Assembly: GCA_019309485.1 (NCBI GenBank)
Contig: JAFDGC010000024.1
Coordinates: forward strand, 1 to 46,265
Source: Deltaproteobacteria bacterium
Lineage (GTDB): Bacteria; Desulfobacterota; Desulfobacteria; Desulfobacterales; UBA2156
Direction of reading: 5' to 3'
Length of the DNA stretch: 46,265 nt
Part shown: positions 23,153 to 31,709 of the stretch, piece after piece
How the letters are laid out: every line of letters starts with the position of its first letter
How positions within the stretch are numbered: the first letter of the stretch is position 1
The notes under the pieces: model-generated
The model's input: the letters and a program-made list of their open reading frames with translations, nothing else
The model's database searches: none
Told to the model about the DNA's origin: nothing
Position numbers and translations under genes: made by a program

Positions 23153-25591
23153 ATGGATCTGCTTCAGAAGGAAAGATCACCCGAAGTCAGCATCGAGAGC
23201 GAGATGAAAAAATCGTATCTCGATTATGCCATGAGCGTGATCATCGGAAGGGCGCTGCCGGACGTGCGGGACGGACTGAAACCTGTCCACCGGCGGATTC
23301 TTTTCGCCATGAACGAACTGGGAAACGACTGGAACAAGCCTTATAAGAAATCCGCCCGGATCGTGGGGGATGTCATCGGTAAATATCATCCCCACGGCGA
23401 TGTGGCTGTCTACGACACCATCGTCCGCATGGCGCAGGATTTTTCCATGCGGTACCCTCTGGTCGACGGGCAGGGGAATTTCGGTTCTGTCGACGGGGAT
23501 CCGCCCGCCGCCATGCGGTATACGGAGATCCGGATGGCCCGCCTGGCGCACCAGATGCTGGCCGATCTGGACAAGGAAACGGTGGAATTCGTTCCCAACT
23601 ACGATGAATCCCTGACAGAACCGACGGTGTTGCCAGCCGCCATCCCCTCTCTGCTTATCAACGGGTCATCGGGTATCGCCGTGGGGATGGCCACCAACAT
23701 TCCCCCCCACAATCTGACAGAGGTCATCGATGCTCTGTGCGCCGTCATTGATCGGCCCGATATCGGAATCGAGGAGATTATCGAAATCCTCCCGGGACCC
23801 GATTTTCCCACGGCCGGGATCATCTATGGCACCTCCGGAATCCGGGAAGCCTACCGCACCGGGCGGGGCATCATCCGCACCCGTGCCCGGGCCATCGTTG
23901 AAAAGGACAAGCGGACCGGAAACGAAACCATTGTCATCACCGAACTCCCCTATCAGGTCAACAAGTCCAGGCTCATCGAAAAAATCGCCCAGATGATGAA
24001 GAACAAGCAACTGGAGGGGATCCGGTACATCCGGGATGAGTCGGATCGGGAGGGAATGCGCATCGCCATCGGTCTCAAGAAGGAACAGATCTCCGATGTG
24101 GTGGTGAACCAGCTTTACAAGCAGACCCAGATGGAGACGAGTTTCGGGATCATCTTTCTGGCAATCGTCGACAATCAGCCCGAGTTGTTGAACTTAAAGG
24201 CGCTCCTGGAACATTTCATCCACCACCGGAAAACGGTGATCCTCCGGCGCACCCGTTACGACCTGGCCAAGGCCGAAGAAAAGGCACATATCCTGGAAGG
24301 GCTCAAGATCGCCCTGGACAACCTGGATGCCGTGGTGGCGCTCATTCGGAAATCCACGTCCCCGAAAGAGGCCAAGGAGGGGCTCATAGATCGTTTTGCC
24401 CTGACGGCGATTCAGGCCCAGGCCATTCTGGACATGCGCCTCCAGCGCCTGACCGGGCTCGAACGGGAAAAGATCCTCGAAGACTATGTGACCACCATCA
24501 AAGATATCGCCCGGTTCAAGGAAATCCTGGCAAGCGACCGGATTGTTTTAGGGCTTATCAAGGAAGAACTTTACAAAGTCCGGGAAGAATTCGGAGATGC
24601 GCGCCGGACGCAGATCGTGGAGGAAACCAAGGAGATCACCCTCGAAGACATGATCGTGGAAGAGGATATGGTGGTGACCGTTTCGAACAGCGGTTACATC
24701 AAGCGGAATCCGGTCTCCCTTTATACCAGCCAGCACCGGGGCGGCAAAGGAAAGACTGCCATGGGGACCAAGGAAGAGGATTTCGTCTCTTTGCTCTTCG
24801 TGGCCTCCACCCATCATACCTTCCTCTTTTTCACAAACCTGGGGAAGGCCTACTGGCTCAAGGTCTATGAAATTCCCCAGGCCGGCCGGATGAGCCGGGG
24901 GAAAGCCATCGTCAACTTGTTGAACCTGGAAAAAGAAGAGTGGGTGAGTGCGATTCTTTCGGTGCCGTCCTTCGAACCGGGGACCTACGTGATCATGGCC
25001 ACGGAAAAGGGGACCGTTAAAAAGACCGATCTGATGGCCTTCAGCCGGCCCCGTTCCGGGGGCATCATCGCCATGTCCCTGGCCGAGGGAGATTCCCTCA
25101 TCTGCGCCCGGATCACCGACGGCACCTACAATGTCTTTTTAGGATCCGCCAAGGGGAAATCCATCCGCTTCCATGAATCGGATGTGCGCCCCACCGGCCG
25201 CACCTCCATGGGGGTGCGCGGCATGGATCTTGAATCCGACGATCGACTGGTGGGGATGGAAGTGTTGAGCCACGGGCAAACGCTCTTTACGGCCACGGAG
25301 AACGGCTTTGGAAAGCGCACCTCCATCGACGAATACCCTGTCCAGCGGCGGGGAGGCAAAGGCGTGATCACCATCAAAACCACCGCCCGGAACGGGAAGG
25401 TCGTCTCCATTCTGTTGGTGGAGGATTCGGATGAAGTCATGCTCATCACCAATACGGGAAAATTGATCCGGATCCCCATCAGCGGTGTATCGGTCATCAG
25501 TCGGAACACCCAGGGCGTCAAGTTGATGGGGATGGAGCCGGAGGAACGGGTGACCGGGGCGGTCCGGATTTCCGAGACCCTGGAGGAGTGA
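23153..25591 (+). CDS. gyrA: DNA gyrase subunit A
   Basis: An 812-residue gyrase A. The N-terminal breakage-reunion domain shows [25 protein letters not shown], the winged-helix region [13 protein letters not shown], and the catalytic tyrosine in AAMRYTEIR. The C-terminal beta-pinwheel carries the GyrA box QRRGGKG near 730, which separates it from ParC. The codon aligned with E. coli Ser83 (codon 84 here, 23402-23404) encodes valine. Start ATG 23153 follows GGGAAAAGGAA. Downstream gpsA starts 13 bp after the stop, so the genes are probably one operon. Confidence 0.97.
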   Translation: MDLLQKERSPEVSIESEMKKSYLDYAMSVIIGRALPDVRDGLKPVHRRILFAMNELGNDWNKPYKKSARIVGDVIGKYHPHGDVAVYDTIVRMAQDFSMRYPLVDGQGNFGSVDGDPPAAMRYTEIRMARLAHQMLADLDKETVEFVPNYDESLTEPTVLPAAIPSLLINGSSGIAVGMATNIPPHNLTEVIDALCAVIDRPDIGIEEIIEILPGPDFPTAGIIYGTSGIREAYRTGRGIIRTRARAIVEKDKRTGNETIVITELPYQVNKSRLIEKIAQMMKNKQLEGIRYIRDESDREGMRIAIGLKKEQISDVVVNQLYKQTQMETSFGIIFLAIVDNQPELLNLKALLEHFIHHRKTVILRRTRYDLAKAEEKAHILEGLKIALDNLDAVVALIRKSTSPKEAKEGLIDRFALTAIQAQAILDMRLQRLTGLEREKILEDYVTTIKDIARFKEILASDRIVLGLIKEELYKVREEFGDARRTQIVEETKEITLEDMIVEEDMVVTVSNSGYIKRNPVSLYTSQHRGGKGKTAMGTKEEDFVSLLFVASTHHTFLFFTNLGKAYWLKVYEIPQAGRMSRGKAIVNLLNLEKEEWVSAILSVPSFEPGTYVIMATEKGTVKKTDLMAFSRPRSGGIIAMSLAEGDSLICARITDGTYNVFLGSAKGKSIRFHESDVRPTGRTSMGVRGMDLESDDRLVGMEVLSHGQTLFTATENGFGKRTSIDEYPVQRRGGKGVITIKTTARNGKVVSILLVEDSDEVMLITNTGKLIRIPISGVSVISRNTQGVKLMGMEPEERVTGAVRISETLEE

Positions 25592-25604
25592 TCCGGAGAA
25601 GGGC

Positions 25605-26633
25605 ATGCATCTTCCGATTGCGGATATCAAAGTGGGTGTCGTCGGTGGTGGGAGCTGGGGAAGCGCCGTAGCCCACCTTTTGGCGCTCAAGGGATTCCGG
25701 GTCGACTGGTGGATCTGGGAGGCCGAAGTGCGGGAGCAAATCCGTGAATCCCGGGAAAACCGGATTTTTCTCCCCGGCGTTCTCTTGTCCAGAAACGCCG
25801 CGCCCACGGATGACTTTGGAAAGGCGGTAAAGGGAAAGGACGTGGTGATGGTGGTCATCCCTTCCCATTTTTTCAGGGACGTGGCGCGTCAAATGGCGGA
25901 TTTTGTGGAGGAAAAGACGCTTTTGGTATCGGCGTCCAAGGGGATCGAAAACAAGACCCATCTCACTATGTCCGCCCTTTTGCGGGCGTCGGTGTCCACT
26001 ATAACACCGGATCGGATCGCGGTTCTGTCCGGTCCCACCTTTGCCGCGGAGGTGGCGCGGCAGGTCCCTTCGGTGGCCACCGTCGCTTCCCTGGATCCCA
26101 AAACCGCCTTTTTCGTCCAGCACGTTCTGGCCACGCCCTTTTTCAGGGTCTACACCTCCGATGACGTGGTAGGGGTGGAACTTTGCGGTGCCTTGAAAAA
26201 TATCATCGCCATCGCCAGCGGCATTGTGGATGGATTGAAGCTCGGATTGAACACCCGTGCCGCCCTGATCACCCGGGGGCTTGCCGAAATGCGGCGGCTG
26301 GGCTGCGCCTTGGGAGCGGATCCGGACACCTTCACCGGGCTTGCAGGGATGGGGGATCTGGTCCTGACTTGCACGGGGGACCTGAGCCGGAATCACACCG
26401 TGGGGAAAAAGATCGGGGAAGGCATGCCCCTGTCCGAAATCCTTTCCGGGATGCGCATGGTGGCCGAAGGAGTGAAGACCGCCAAATCCGTCCATGCCCT
26501 CTCCCGCCGGTTCGATGTGGAAATGCCCATCTGTGACGAAGTCTATCGCATTCTGTACGAGGATGCCTCACCGGCCGAGGCGCTGCACCGCCTCATGACC
26601 CGGGAACTGAAACAGGAAAAGGATGAAGCATAA
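25605..26633 (+). CDS. gpsA: Glycerol-3-phosphate dehydrogenase [NAD(P)+]
   Basis: A 342-residue GpsA. The dinucleotide fold starts VGVVGGGSWGSAVAHLLA (9-26); later motifs are VVMVVIPSHFFRDV, SASKGIEN, VLSGPTFAAEVA, ELCGALKNIIAIASGIVDGL (catalytic Lys), NTRAALITRGLAEM and GLAGMGDLVLTCTGDLSRN. It makes sn-glycerol 3-phosphate from dihydroxyacetone phosphate for phospholipid synthesis. It follows gyrA by 13 bp and overlaps radC by 11 bp. Length is normal. Confidence 0.96.
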   Translation: MHLPIADIKVGVVGGGSWGSAVAHLLALKGFRVDWWIWEAEVREQIRESRENRIFLPGVLLSRNAAPTDDFGKAVKGKDVVMVVIPSHFFRDVARQMADFVEEKTLLVSASKGIENKTHLTMSALLRASVSTITPDRIAVLSGPTFAAEVARQVPSVATVASLDPKTAFFVQHVLATPFFRVYTSDDVVGVELCGALKNIIAIASGIVDGLKLGLNTRAALITRGLAEMRRLGCALGADPDTFTGLAGMGDLVLTCTGDLSRNHTVGKKIGEGMPLSEILSGMRMVAEGVKTAKSVHALSRRFDVEMPICDEVYRILYEDASPAEALHRLMTRELKQEKDEA

Positions 26634-27405
26634 TCGGGTCGCCAAAGCGAACGCCCCGCCCGACTCGAAAGAAGGGCACCGGAAAAGGCTGCGGGAGAAG
26701 TTTCTGGCATCCGGACTCTCCGGGTTCCACGATTACGAAGTCATCGAACTCTTGTTGACCCTGGGAACACCCCGGAAAGATTGCAAGGACACGGCCAAGG
26801 CGGCGTTGAGGCATTTCAAGTCCCTTCAGGGGGTCCTTGAGGCCCATCCCTCGGAATTGTGCAACGTTCCGGGAATCGGTCCCAAAAACCTTTTCGGAAT
26901 AAAACTGATCAAGGCGGTGGCGGATCGGTACCTGGAAAAGGCCATTCTCCACAAGGATCCCGTTTGTAATTCGAAAACCTTGTTTGAATATCTCTACCAC
27001 ACCCTGCGGGATAAGCGCCGGGAATCGTTCATGGTCCTTTTTCTGGATGCCAAAAACAGAATCACCGCCGTGCAGACCCTCTTCGAAGGAACACTGACGG
27101 CAAGCCAGGTCTACCCCCGGGAAGTGGTGGAATCGGCGTTGCATCACCGGGCGGCGGCGGTGATCTTCGTCCACAACCATCCTTCCGGGGATCCGGCACC
27201 TTCTCCGGAGGACTTTGCCGTGACCCGGCAACTCGTGTTCGCCTGCAAGGTGATGGGCATCCACGTCCATGATCATCTGGTCATCGGCGACAACCGGTAT
27301 TTCAGCTTCGCGGATGAGGGACACATGGCAAAAATAAGACAAGAATACGAACAGCAGGCAAGAACCCCTTCACCGGTGATAAGACCGAAGGATTCCCTGT
27401 CATGA
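26623..27405 (+). CDS. radC: RadC family JAB/MPN-domain protein
   Basis: A 260-residue RadC. The N-terminal helical part HRKRLREKFLASGLSGFHDYEVIELLLTLG...LCNVPGIGPKNLFGIKLI includes a helix-hairpin-helix-like segment, followed by the JAB1/MPN domain with VHNHPSGDPAPSPEDFAVTRQL (metal ligands His, His, Asp) and HDHLVIGDNRYFSFADEG. Family function is unresolved despite the name. The start lies inside the end of gpsA; the stop overlaps the following small gene by 4 bp. The C terminus (QQARTPSPVIRPKDSLS) extends past the usual end. Confidence 0.93.
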   Translation: MKHNRVAKANAPPDSKEGHRKRLREKFLASGLSGFHDYEVIELLLTLGTPRKDCKDTAKAALRHFKSLQGVLEAHPSELCNVPGIGPKNLFGIKLIKAVADRYLEKAILHKDPVCNSKTLFEYLYHTLRDKRRESFMVLFLDAKNRITAVQTLFEGTLTASQVYPREVVESALHHRAAAVIFVHNHPSGDPAPSPEDFAVTRQLVFACKVMGIHVHDHLVIGDNRYFSFADEGHMAKIRQEYEQQARTPSPVIRPKDSLS

Positions 27406-27710
27406 ATCCCCGAAAAGGGGCCAAACCCTTTTGTTTCGGCAAGATTGAAAGCGTTTTTCCGATGGGCGAACAGGGGCTCCGGGAGACCCCCGAGTCCTGT
27501 TTCCCGTGTATCTTTCGGGTCGAATGTTTACGGTCCGCCATGGATCAAGCGGAAGGATTGACGGTCCGGGAGGAAACCGTGGACCGGGCCTATGCCGCCG
27601 GGGTGATCGGTTTCTGGGCGCGCTGGTCCAAAAAAAAGACGCTTCGACAGGAGATGGAAAAACGCCAAAAAGAGAGACGATCCCAATCCAAACAAGGAGG
27701 CGAATCATGA
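27402..27710 (+). CDS. Small Cys-containing protein of unknown function
   Basis: A 102-residue protein with ATGA overlaps on both sides, with radC and with pgk, which supports it being real and co-translated. Four cysteines lie at 11, 33, 36 and 42 (PFCFG, SCFPCIFRVEC), suggesting a zinc or Fe-S site. The C-terminal third is strongly basic and helical (WSKKKTLRQEMEKRQKERR). I do not recognise a family. Its tight placement between a repair-type gene and a glycolytic gene gives no clear hint of a role. Confidence 0.7.
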   Translation: MNPRKGAKPFCFGKIESVFPMGEQGLRETPESCFPCIFRVECLRSAMDQAEGLTVREETVDRAYAAGVIGFWARWSKKKTLRQEMEKRQKERRSQSKQGGES

Positions 27711-28906
27711 ACTCCATTGATCAGATCGATGCGGGCGGAAAAAGAGTCCTGGTCCGGGTGGATTTCAATGTCCCCCTGGACGAGCAAAGACAGGTGCGAG
27801 ATGACCTGCGGATCCGCACCGCATTACCGACCCTGAAGCATCTGACGGGCCAAAAGGCCAGGGTGATTCTGGCCTCCCATCTGGGAAGGCCCAAGGGGAA
27901 AAAGGTCCCCGAACTCTCCTTGCAACCAGTGGCAGACCATTTGGGCCGGATCCTGGGCCAGGAAGTGGCGATGGCGCCGGACTGCATCGGTTCGGAAGTG
28001 GAAGCCATGGTCTCTCGATTGAAACCGGGGCAGGTGCTCCTTTTGGAAAATCTACGCTTTCACGAAGGAGAAGAAACGGATGATGACGCCTTCGGATCCG
28101 CCCTGGCCGCTTTGTGCGATGTCTTTGTCAACGATGCCTTTGCGGTGTGCCACCGGGCCAATGCTTCGGTTTCCGCCGTCACCCGCCATGCGCCGGTGTC
28201 CGTGGCGGGATTCCTTTTGAAACAGGAACTCAGTTATGCCGACCAGGCGTTGCACAATCCCCGGCGGCCTTTTGCTGCCGTGGTGGGAGGGGCCAAGGTG
28301 TCCACCAAGCTCAGGGCCCTGGAAAACATCCTGGAACGGGTGGATAAGCTCATCCTCGGCGGGGCCATGGCCAACACTTTTCTGGCGGCGGCCGGAACCG
28401 ACGTGGGGGGATCCAAAGTGGAAACGGATATGGTGGCGGCGGCCGCCGGGATCATGACCCGGGCGGCAAAGAAGCGGATTCCCGTCTATCTCCCCGTGGA
28501 TGGAGTCGCGGCCGAGGGGCCCGATACCGACGCGCCGGTTCGGAGGGTGCCGGTGCAGGAGGTGCCTTCCCAATGGATGATCCTGGATATCGGCCCGGCT
28601 TCCCTTACCCTTTTCTCCCAGGCCCTTTACGACGCCAAAACCATTGTTTGGAACGGTCCCCTGGGGGTTTTCGAGAAGGATGCCTTCAGCCGGGGAACCC
28701 TCGGCATGGCTCACTGCCTGGCCGAATGCCATGCACTCACCGTGGTCGGCGGGGGGGAAACCGCGGAAGCCGTCCAGAAGAGTGGTCTTGCCGATCGGAT
28801 CTCTTATATCTCCACCGGAGGCGGTGCCTTTCTGGCATTGATGGAAGGCAAGGAACTCCCGGCCGTCACCGCCCTAAAAGAGGCGGGGAGTCCGGGATCG
28901 ATTTAA
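27707..28906 (+). CDS. pgk: Phosphoglycerate kinase
   Basis: A 399-residue Pgk starting at ATG 27707 with AAGGAGG upstream. It opens with KRVLVRVDFNVPLDEQRQVRDDLRIRTALPTLKHL, contains ASHLGRPKG, LLLENLRFHEGEETDD, FVNDAFAVCHRANASV, VVGGAKVSTKL and the nucleotide-binding WNGPLGVFEKDAFSRGT, then VVGGGETAEAV and STGGGAFLALMEGK. It catalyses 1,3-bisphosphoglycerate plus ADP to 3-phosphoglycerate plus ATP. No gap or tpi gene is adjacent in the window. Confidence 0.97.
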   Translation: MNSIDQIDAGGKRVLVRVDFNVPLDEQRQVRDDLRIRTALPTLKHLTGQKARVILASHLGRPKGKKVPELSLQPVADHLGRILGQEVAMAPDCIGSEVEAMVSRLKPGQVLLLENLRFHEGEETDDDAFGSALAALCDVFVNDAFAVCHRANASVSAVTRHAPVSVAGFLLKQELSYADQALHNPRRPFAAVVGGAKVSTKLRALENILERVDKLILGGAMANTFLAAAGTDVGGSKVETDMVAAAAGIMTRAAKKRIPVYLPVDGVAAEGPDTDAPVRRVPVQEVPSQWMILDIGPASLTLFSQALYDAKTIVWNGPLGVFEKDAFSRGTLGMAHCLAECHALTVVGGGETAEAVQKSGLADRISYISTGGGAFLALMEGKELPAVTALKEAGSPGSI

Positions 28907-28907
28907 T

Positions 28908-29639
28908 GTGCCGTGCGGATCTTTTTCGGATGCAGGGAAAAAACATCCTTTGAAACGCTACGGGTTTGTCCTCCTTTTGATTACCGTTCTGGCGTGGGTC
29001 GCTTATGCCCACCGGGTGTTTTTGTGGGAGCAGTTGACCCATCTGTATCGTATTCTCGCGGATCGGGAGGAAATCAAGCGCGTGGTGGCCGGTTTCGGCC
29101 CATTAGGACCGGTGGTCTTTATCCTGATCCAGTTTTTGCAGGTTCTCTTTGCACCGATTCCGGGAGAAGCCACCGGATTCATCGGAGGGTTCCTCTTCGG
29201 CTCCGTCAAGGGGTTTGTCTTTTCCACCATCGGGTTGACCGCGGGCTCGTACCTGAATTTTCTCATCGGTCGGCTTTTAGGAAAGCGATACGTCCGCAGG
29301 GCAATCCCCCAACCCCAACTGGACCGATTTGACGCTTTTTTTAGGCACCAGGGTCTCATCGTTGTATTGATCTGTTTTTTGATTCCGGGTTTTCCCAAGG
29401 ATTTCTTCAGTCTTTTTCTCGGGATCACCCCCATCCCGGTTAAGGCCTTTGTTTTGATGGCTCTTGCGGGGCGCATGCCCGGCACCCTGATGCTGAGTAT
29501 TCAGGGCGCCTTTTTATATGAAAAGCGATACGGTTTTTTTCTGGGGGTCCTTTTCCTCGGCGGTCTTATGATCCTTTGTGTCTATCTTTACCGGGAAAGA
29601 CTTTATCGGTGGATTGAACGAATGAACAACAGACTGTGA
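28908..29639 (+). CDS. TVP38/TMEM64 (DedA-like) family membrane protein
   Basis: A membrane protein of 243 residues from GTG 28908, or 229 from TTG 28950 (MKRYGFVLLLITVL), which looks more natural as an N terminus. The family core is VFILIQFLQVLFAPIPGEATGFIGGFLFGSVKGFVFSTIGLTAGSYLNFLIGRLLGKRYVRR, followed by FLIPGFPKDFFSLFLGITPIPVKAFVLMALAGRMPGTLML. These match the TVP38/SNARE-associated domain, whose members act as lipid scramblases or handle small molecules. Starts right after pgk and is probably in the same transcript. Confidence 0.85.
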   Translation: MPCGSFSDAGKKHPLKRYGFVLLLITVLAWVAYAHRVFLWEQLTHLYRILADREEIKRVVAGFGPLGPVVFILIQFLQVLFAPIPGEATGFIGGFLFGSVKGFVFSTIGLTAGSYLNFLIGRLLGKRYVRRAIPQPQLDRFDAFFRHQGLIVVLICFLIPGFPKDFFSLFLGITPIPVKAFVLMALAGRMPGTLMLSIQGAFLYEKRYGFFLGVLFLGGLMILCVYLYRERLYRWIERMNNRL

Positions 29640-29649
29640 AGATTCAGTA

Positions 29650-29678
29650 TTGACGGAACGCCAAGTTGCGCGTATAGT
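29650..29678 (+). promoter_or_regulatory. Promoter of the unrecognised 365-residue gene
   Basis: TTGACG (29650-29655) and TATAGT (29673-29678) with 17 bp between them, each five of six to consensus. It is located after the stop at 29639 and points to the gene starting at 29735. Confidence 0.65.
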
Positions 29679-29734
29679 ATGCAAGAATTTTAACAATTCC
29701 GGCGATCTGTGGAAATGCACCCAGGGAGGCGATT

Positions 29735-30832
29735 TTGACGCACTGGCTCTATCGGGAAGAACTCAGCAAGGCCGAACGGTTAAGGCGTTCCTACTACGAA
29801 CTGCTTCGGGATGATCTCGATGGTTACACACTCCAGTATGCGCTGATGGATTCCTACCGTAACTTTGTCTCCAAAAAAATCCCTTACCCTTTTGTGGAAA
29901 AGCGCGAACTCAAGCCCAGAGGCCGAATTCCAGACGTGGAATGGGATTGCCAGAACGCTTTTTTGCTGATCTTTTTGGAAAACAGTCTTTCCAGCGCCCA
30001 TAAAAAATACATCCGGTTTTTCGAAGACAACAAAACCACCAAATCCAACCTGCTGCGGTCCGCCGCCCTGACGCTGTCCGATAAATATGATCGAACCGAA
30101 AAATATCTGGAGTCGGTCCATTTCGCCGATTTTTTAAAAGAGCTGCTTCCTGCGGACTACGCCCTTCTGATTCAGCGGGATTCTTCACGCAAAGCACGGA
30201 ATCAGTATGTCCTTTCCCATTTTCATGTCAAGATCGACTGGCCCATTGTGGAAGCCGCCGAAGACCTGGCCCGCGGATTGCGATACATCTCCAAGGATAT
30301 CTATGAAAAAGGAGACAAATACGCCGAGGATATCCAGAAAAAATTTTTTGAATATTACGCCCTTCCGGCCATGGTAGGGGGGCGGCGCACCGCCGCCATT
30401 GTGGCAGCCCAGTATCTCAGACGGATTCCCAGTATCACGACGATTTATGCGGGGAGTTGCGAATCCCGGGCCTTGTATCGGATCTCCGAAAGGGGGGTGT
30501 CAAAGGCGGTCCTGATCAAGCTTTCCGGAAAAGAAGTGGAACAGATCTGTCAGGAAAAAGGGATACCCGTCCGACGATTCCGCCAGACGTACGGGGTGGC
30601 CTCCGAAAAGGACGGAGACGTTTGCATTTTTCAAACCACTTACGCCCACACCAGCCATGCGCGTCCCTCCGATGACGGAAAACTGCGGGAGATCAAACCG
30701 GATTTGAACTGGATTCGGGTGGATGCGCAGCATCTGCTTCCCAAGCCCGGTGTGTGGAAGCACGCTCCCATCCCTCTCAACGTGATCTATTCCAAGATCT
30801 TGGGGCCCATCGAAGAGGACGGAGGCGTGTAA
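29735..30832 (+). CDS. Unrecognised 365-residue cytoplasmic protein
   Basis: Begins with TTG 29735 after a GGGAGG ribosome site. I do not recognise a family. The protein is charged and soluble, with a tyrosine-rich N-terminal helical part (LSKAERLRRSYYELLRDDL...YALMDSYRNFV) and a possible alpha/beta part from about 205 (PAMVGGRRTAAIVAAQYLRR, ITTIYAGSCESRALYRI, SKAVLIKLSGKEVEQIC). Near 300 are TTYAHTSHARPSDDGK and a WIRVDAQHLLPKP stretch with several histidines. There are no membrane segments and no signal peptide. A strong promoter directly before it indicates that it is expressed alone. Function cannot be stated. Confidence 0.75.
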   Translation: MTHWLYREELSKAERLRRSYYELLRDDLDGYTLQYALMDSYRNFVSKKIPYPFVEKRELKPRGRIPDVEWDCQNAFLLIFLENSLSSAHKKYIRFFEDNKTTKSNLLRSAALTLSDKYDRTEKYLESVHFADFLKELLPADYALLIQRDSSRKARNQYVLSHFHVKIDWPIVEAAEDLARGLRYISKDIYEKGDKYAEDIQKKFFEYYALPAMVGGRRTAAIVAAQYLRRIPSITTIYAGSCESRALYRISERGVSKAVLIKLSGKEVEQICQEKGIPVRRFRQTYGVASEKDGDVCIFQTTYAHTSHARPSDDGKLREIKPDLNWIRVDAQHLLPKPGVWKHAPIPLNVIYSKILGPIEEDGGV

Positions 30833-30833
30833 G

Positions 30834-31358
30834 TCAGGGAAGTGTGCGGGGCGTTTCCTTCACCTGATGGAGCATGGCGATTTCGTCACAGTCCGGGAAT
30901 TTCACGCACATCATGCAGTCGGCCCAGATCTTGTAGGGCAGTTCCGACCGATCGATTTGCACGAAACCGAAGCGTGCAAAGAACCCCGGCCGGTAGGTCA
31001 GGGTGAAAATTTTTTTTACGTTGTAAGCGTTCGCCTCTTCAATAGCCACCCGGGCCAACCGGCTCCCGATCCCCTGCCGAGTGGATTCCGAATGGACCGC
31101 CAAGGAACGGATTTCCGCCAGGTCTTCCCAGCAGAATTGGAGAGCGCAGCACCCCAGGATCCGGCCCGTCCTTTCCTCCTCGGCCACGAAAAAATCCCGG
31201 ATATGGTCGTAAAGCTTGCTCAAGGGCCGGGGCAGCAGTTCCCCCTTCTGGCTGTAGTCCTGCAAGAGGCGATGGATGGCCGGAATATCGGAAAGCCTTG
31301 CTTTTCGAATATGGGGTGCCGGGAGGTTCTTTTCGTTTCGAGTCGTCTTCAATTCCAT
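30834..31358 (-). CDS. GNAT acetyltransferase, short N-acetylglutamate synthase type
   Basis: A 174-residue GNAT protein. The acetyl-CoA site reads IRSLAVHSESTRQGIGSRLARVAIEEA (the R/Q-x2-G-x-G/A loop), preceded by RILGCCALQFCWEDLAE and followed by FTLTYRPGFFARFGFVQIDRSELPYKIWADCMMCVKFPDCDEIAM. The C-terminal KIWADC--C-KFP-CDE motif is known to me from stand-alone ArgA-type NAGS of anaerobes and archaea-like groups. It would acetylate glutamate to start arginine synthesis, though no other arg gene is near. Convergent with the previous gene. Confidence 0.8.
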   Translation of the reverse strand: MELKTTRNEKNLPAPHIRKARLSDIPAIHRLLQDYSQKGELLPRPLSKLYDHIRDFFVAEEERTGRILGCCALQFCWEDLAEIRSLAVHSESTRQGIGSRLARVAIEEANAYNVKKIFTLTYRPGFFARFGFVQIDRSELPYKIWADCMMCVKFPDCDEIAMLHQVKETPRTLP

Positions 31359-31709
31359 TTCCTCAGGCCAAAGGGGATGCCGCCTGAAACGGCTTCACAG
31401 CGTTTCCGAAACCTTTCGTTTATCGTGATCTGGTTTGGCAAGATCGTAAAAAGGTCTATTTGAAGGGCTCTTATATCACGTTTCCGCACCGGTGCAACCC
31501 CCCAATGTTGTATAACCTGAATTGAACGATTTTCGAGTTTGTCGCATCTGCAAGGCATCCGGAAGCGAAGGCGTACAATTCGTACGTCGAGCTTTCGGTA
31601 ACGTAACAGATGTGGTGAAATCGGAAATCCCGAAGGGTTTTCAATTTGGTAAAACGCGTTTTGAGACTCACCCGTTTGGTGAAGCGTTGACCTGCTCAAA
31701 TCTTCTATA
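31359..31709. other. 351-bp intergenic region upstream of the transposase
   Basis: No gene is supported. It contains a family 2 palindromic repeat (31530-31626) and probably the left end of the insertion sequence. I could not match a terminal inverted repeat with the region after 33036. Confidence 0.6.
31530..31626. repeat. Dispersed palindromic repeat, family 2 (diverged copy)
   Basis: About 97 bp forming an imperfect palindrome. The core arms GCGTAC and GTACGT enclose AATTC; AAGGCATCCGGAAGCGAAGG pairs imperfectly with CGAGCTTTCGGTAACGTAA; the outer TTTTCGAGTTTGTCGCATCTG pairs with CAGATGTGGTGAAATCGGAAA. The layout and the CATCTG/GTAC landmarks match the copy at 18453-18556. Confidence 0.6.
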
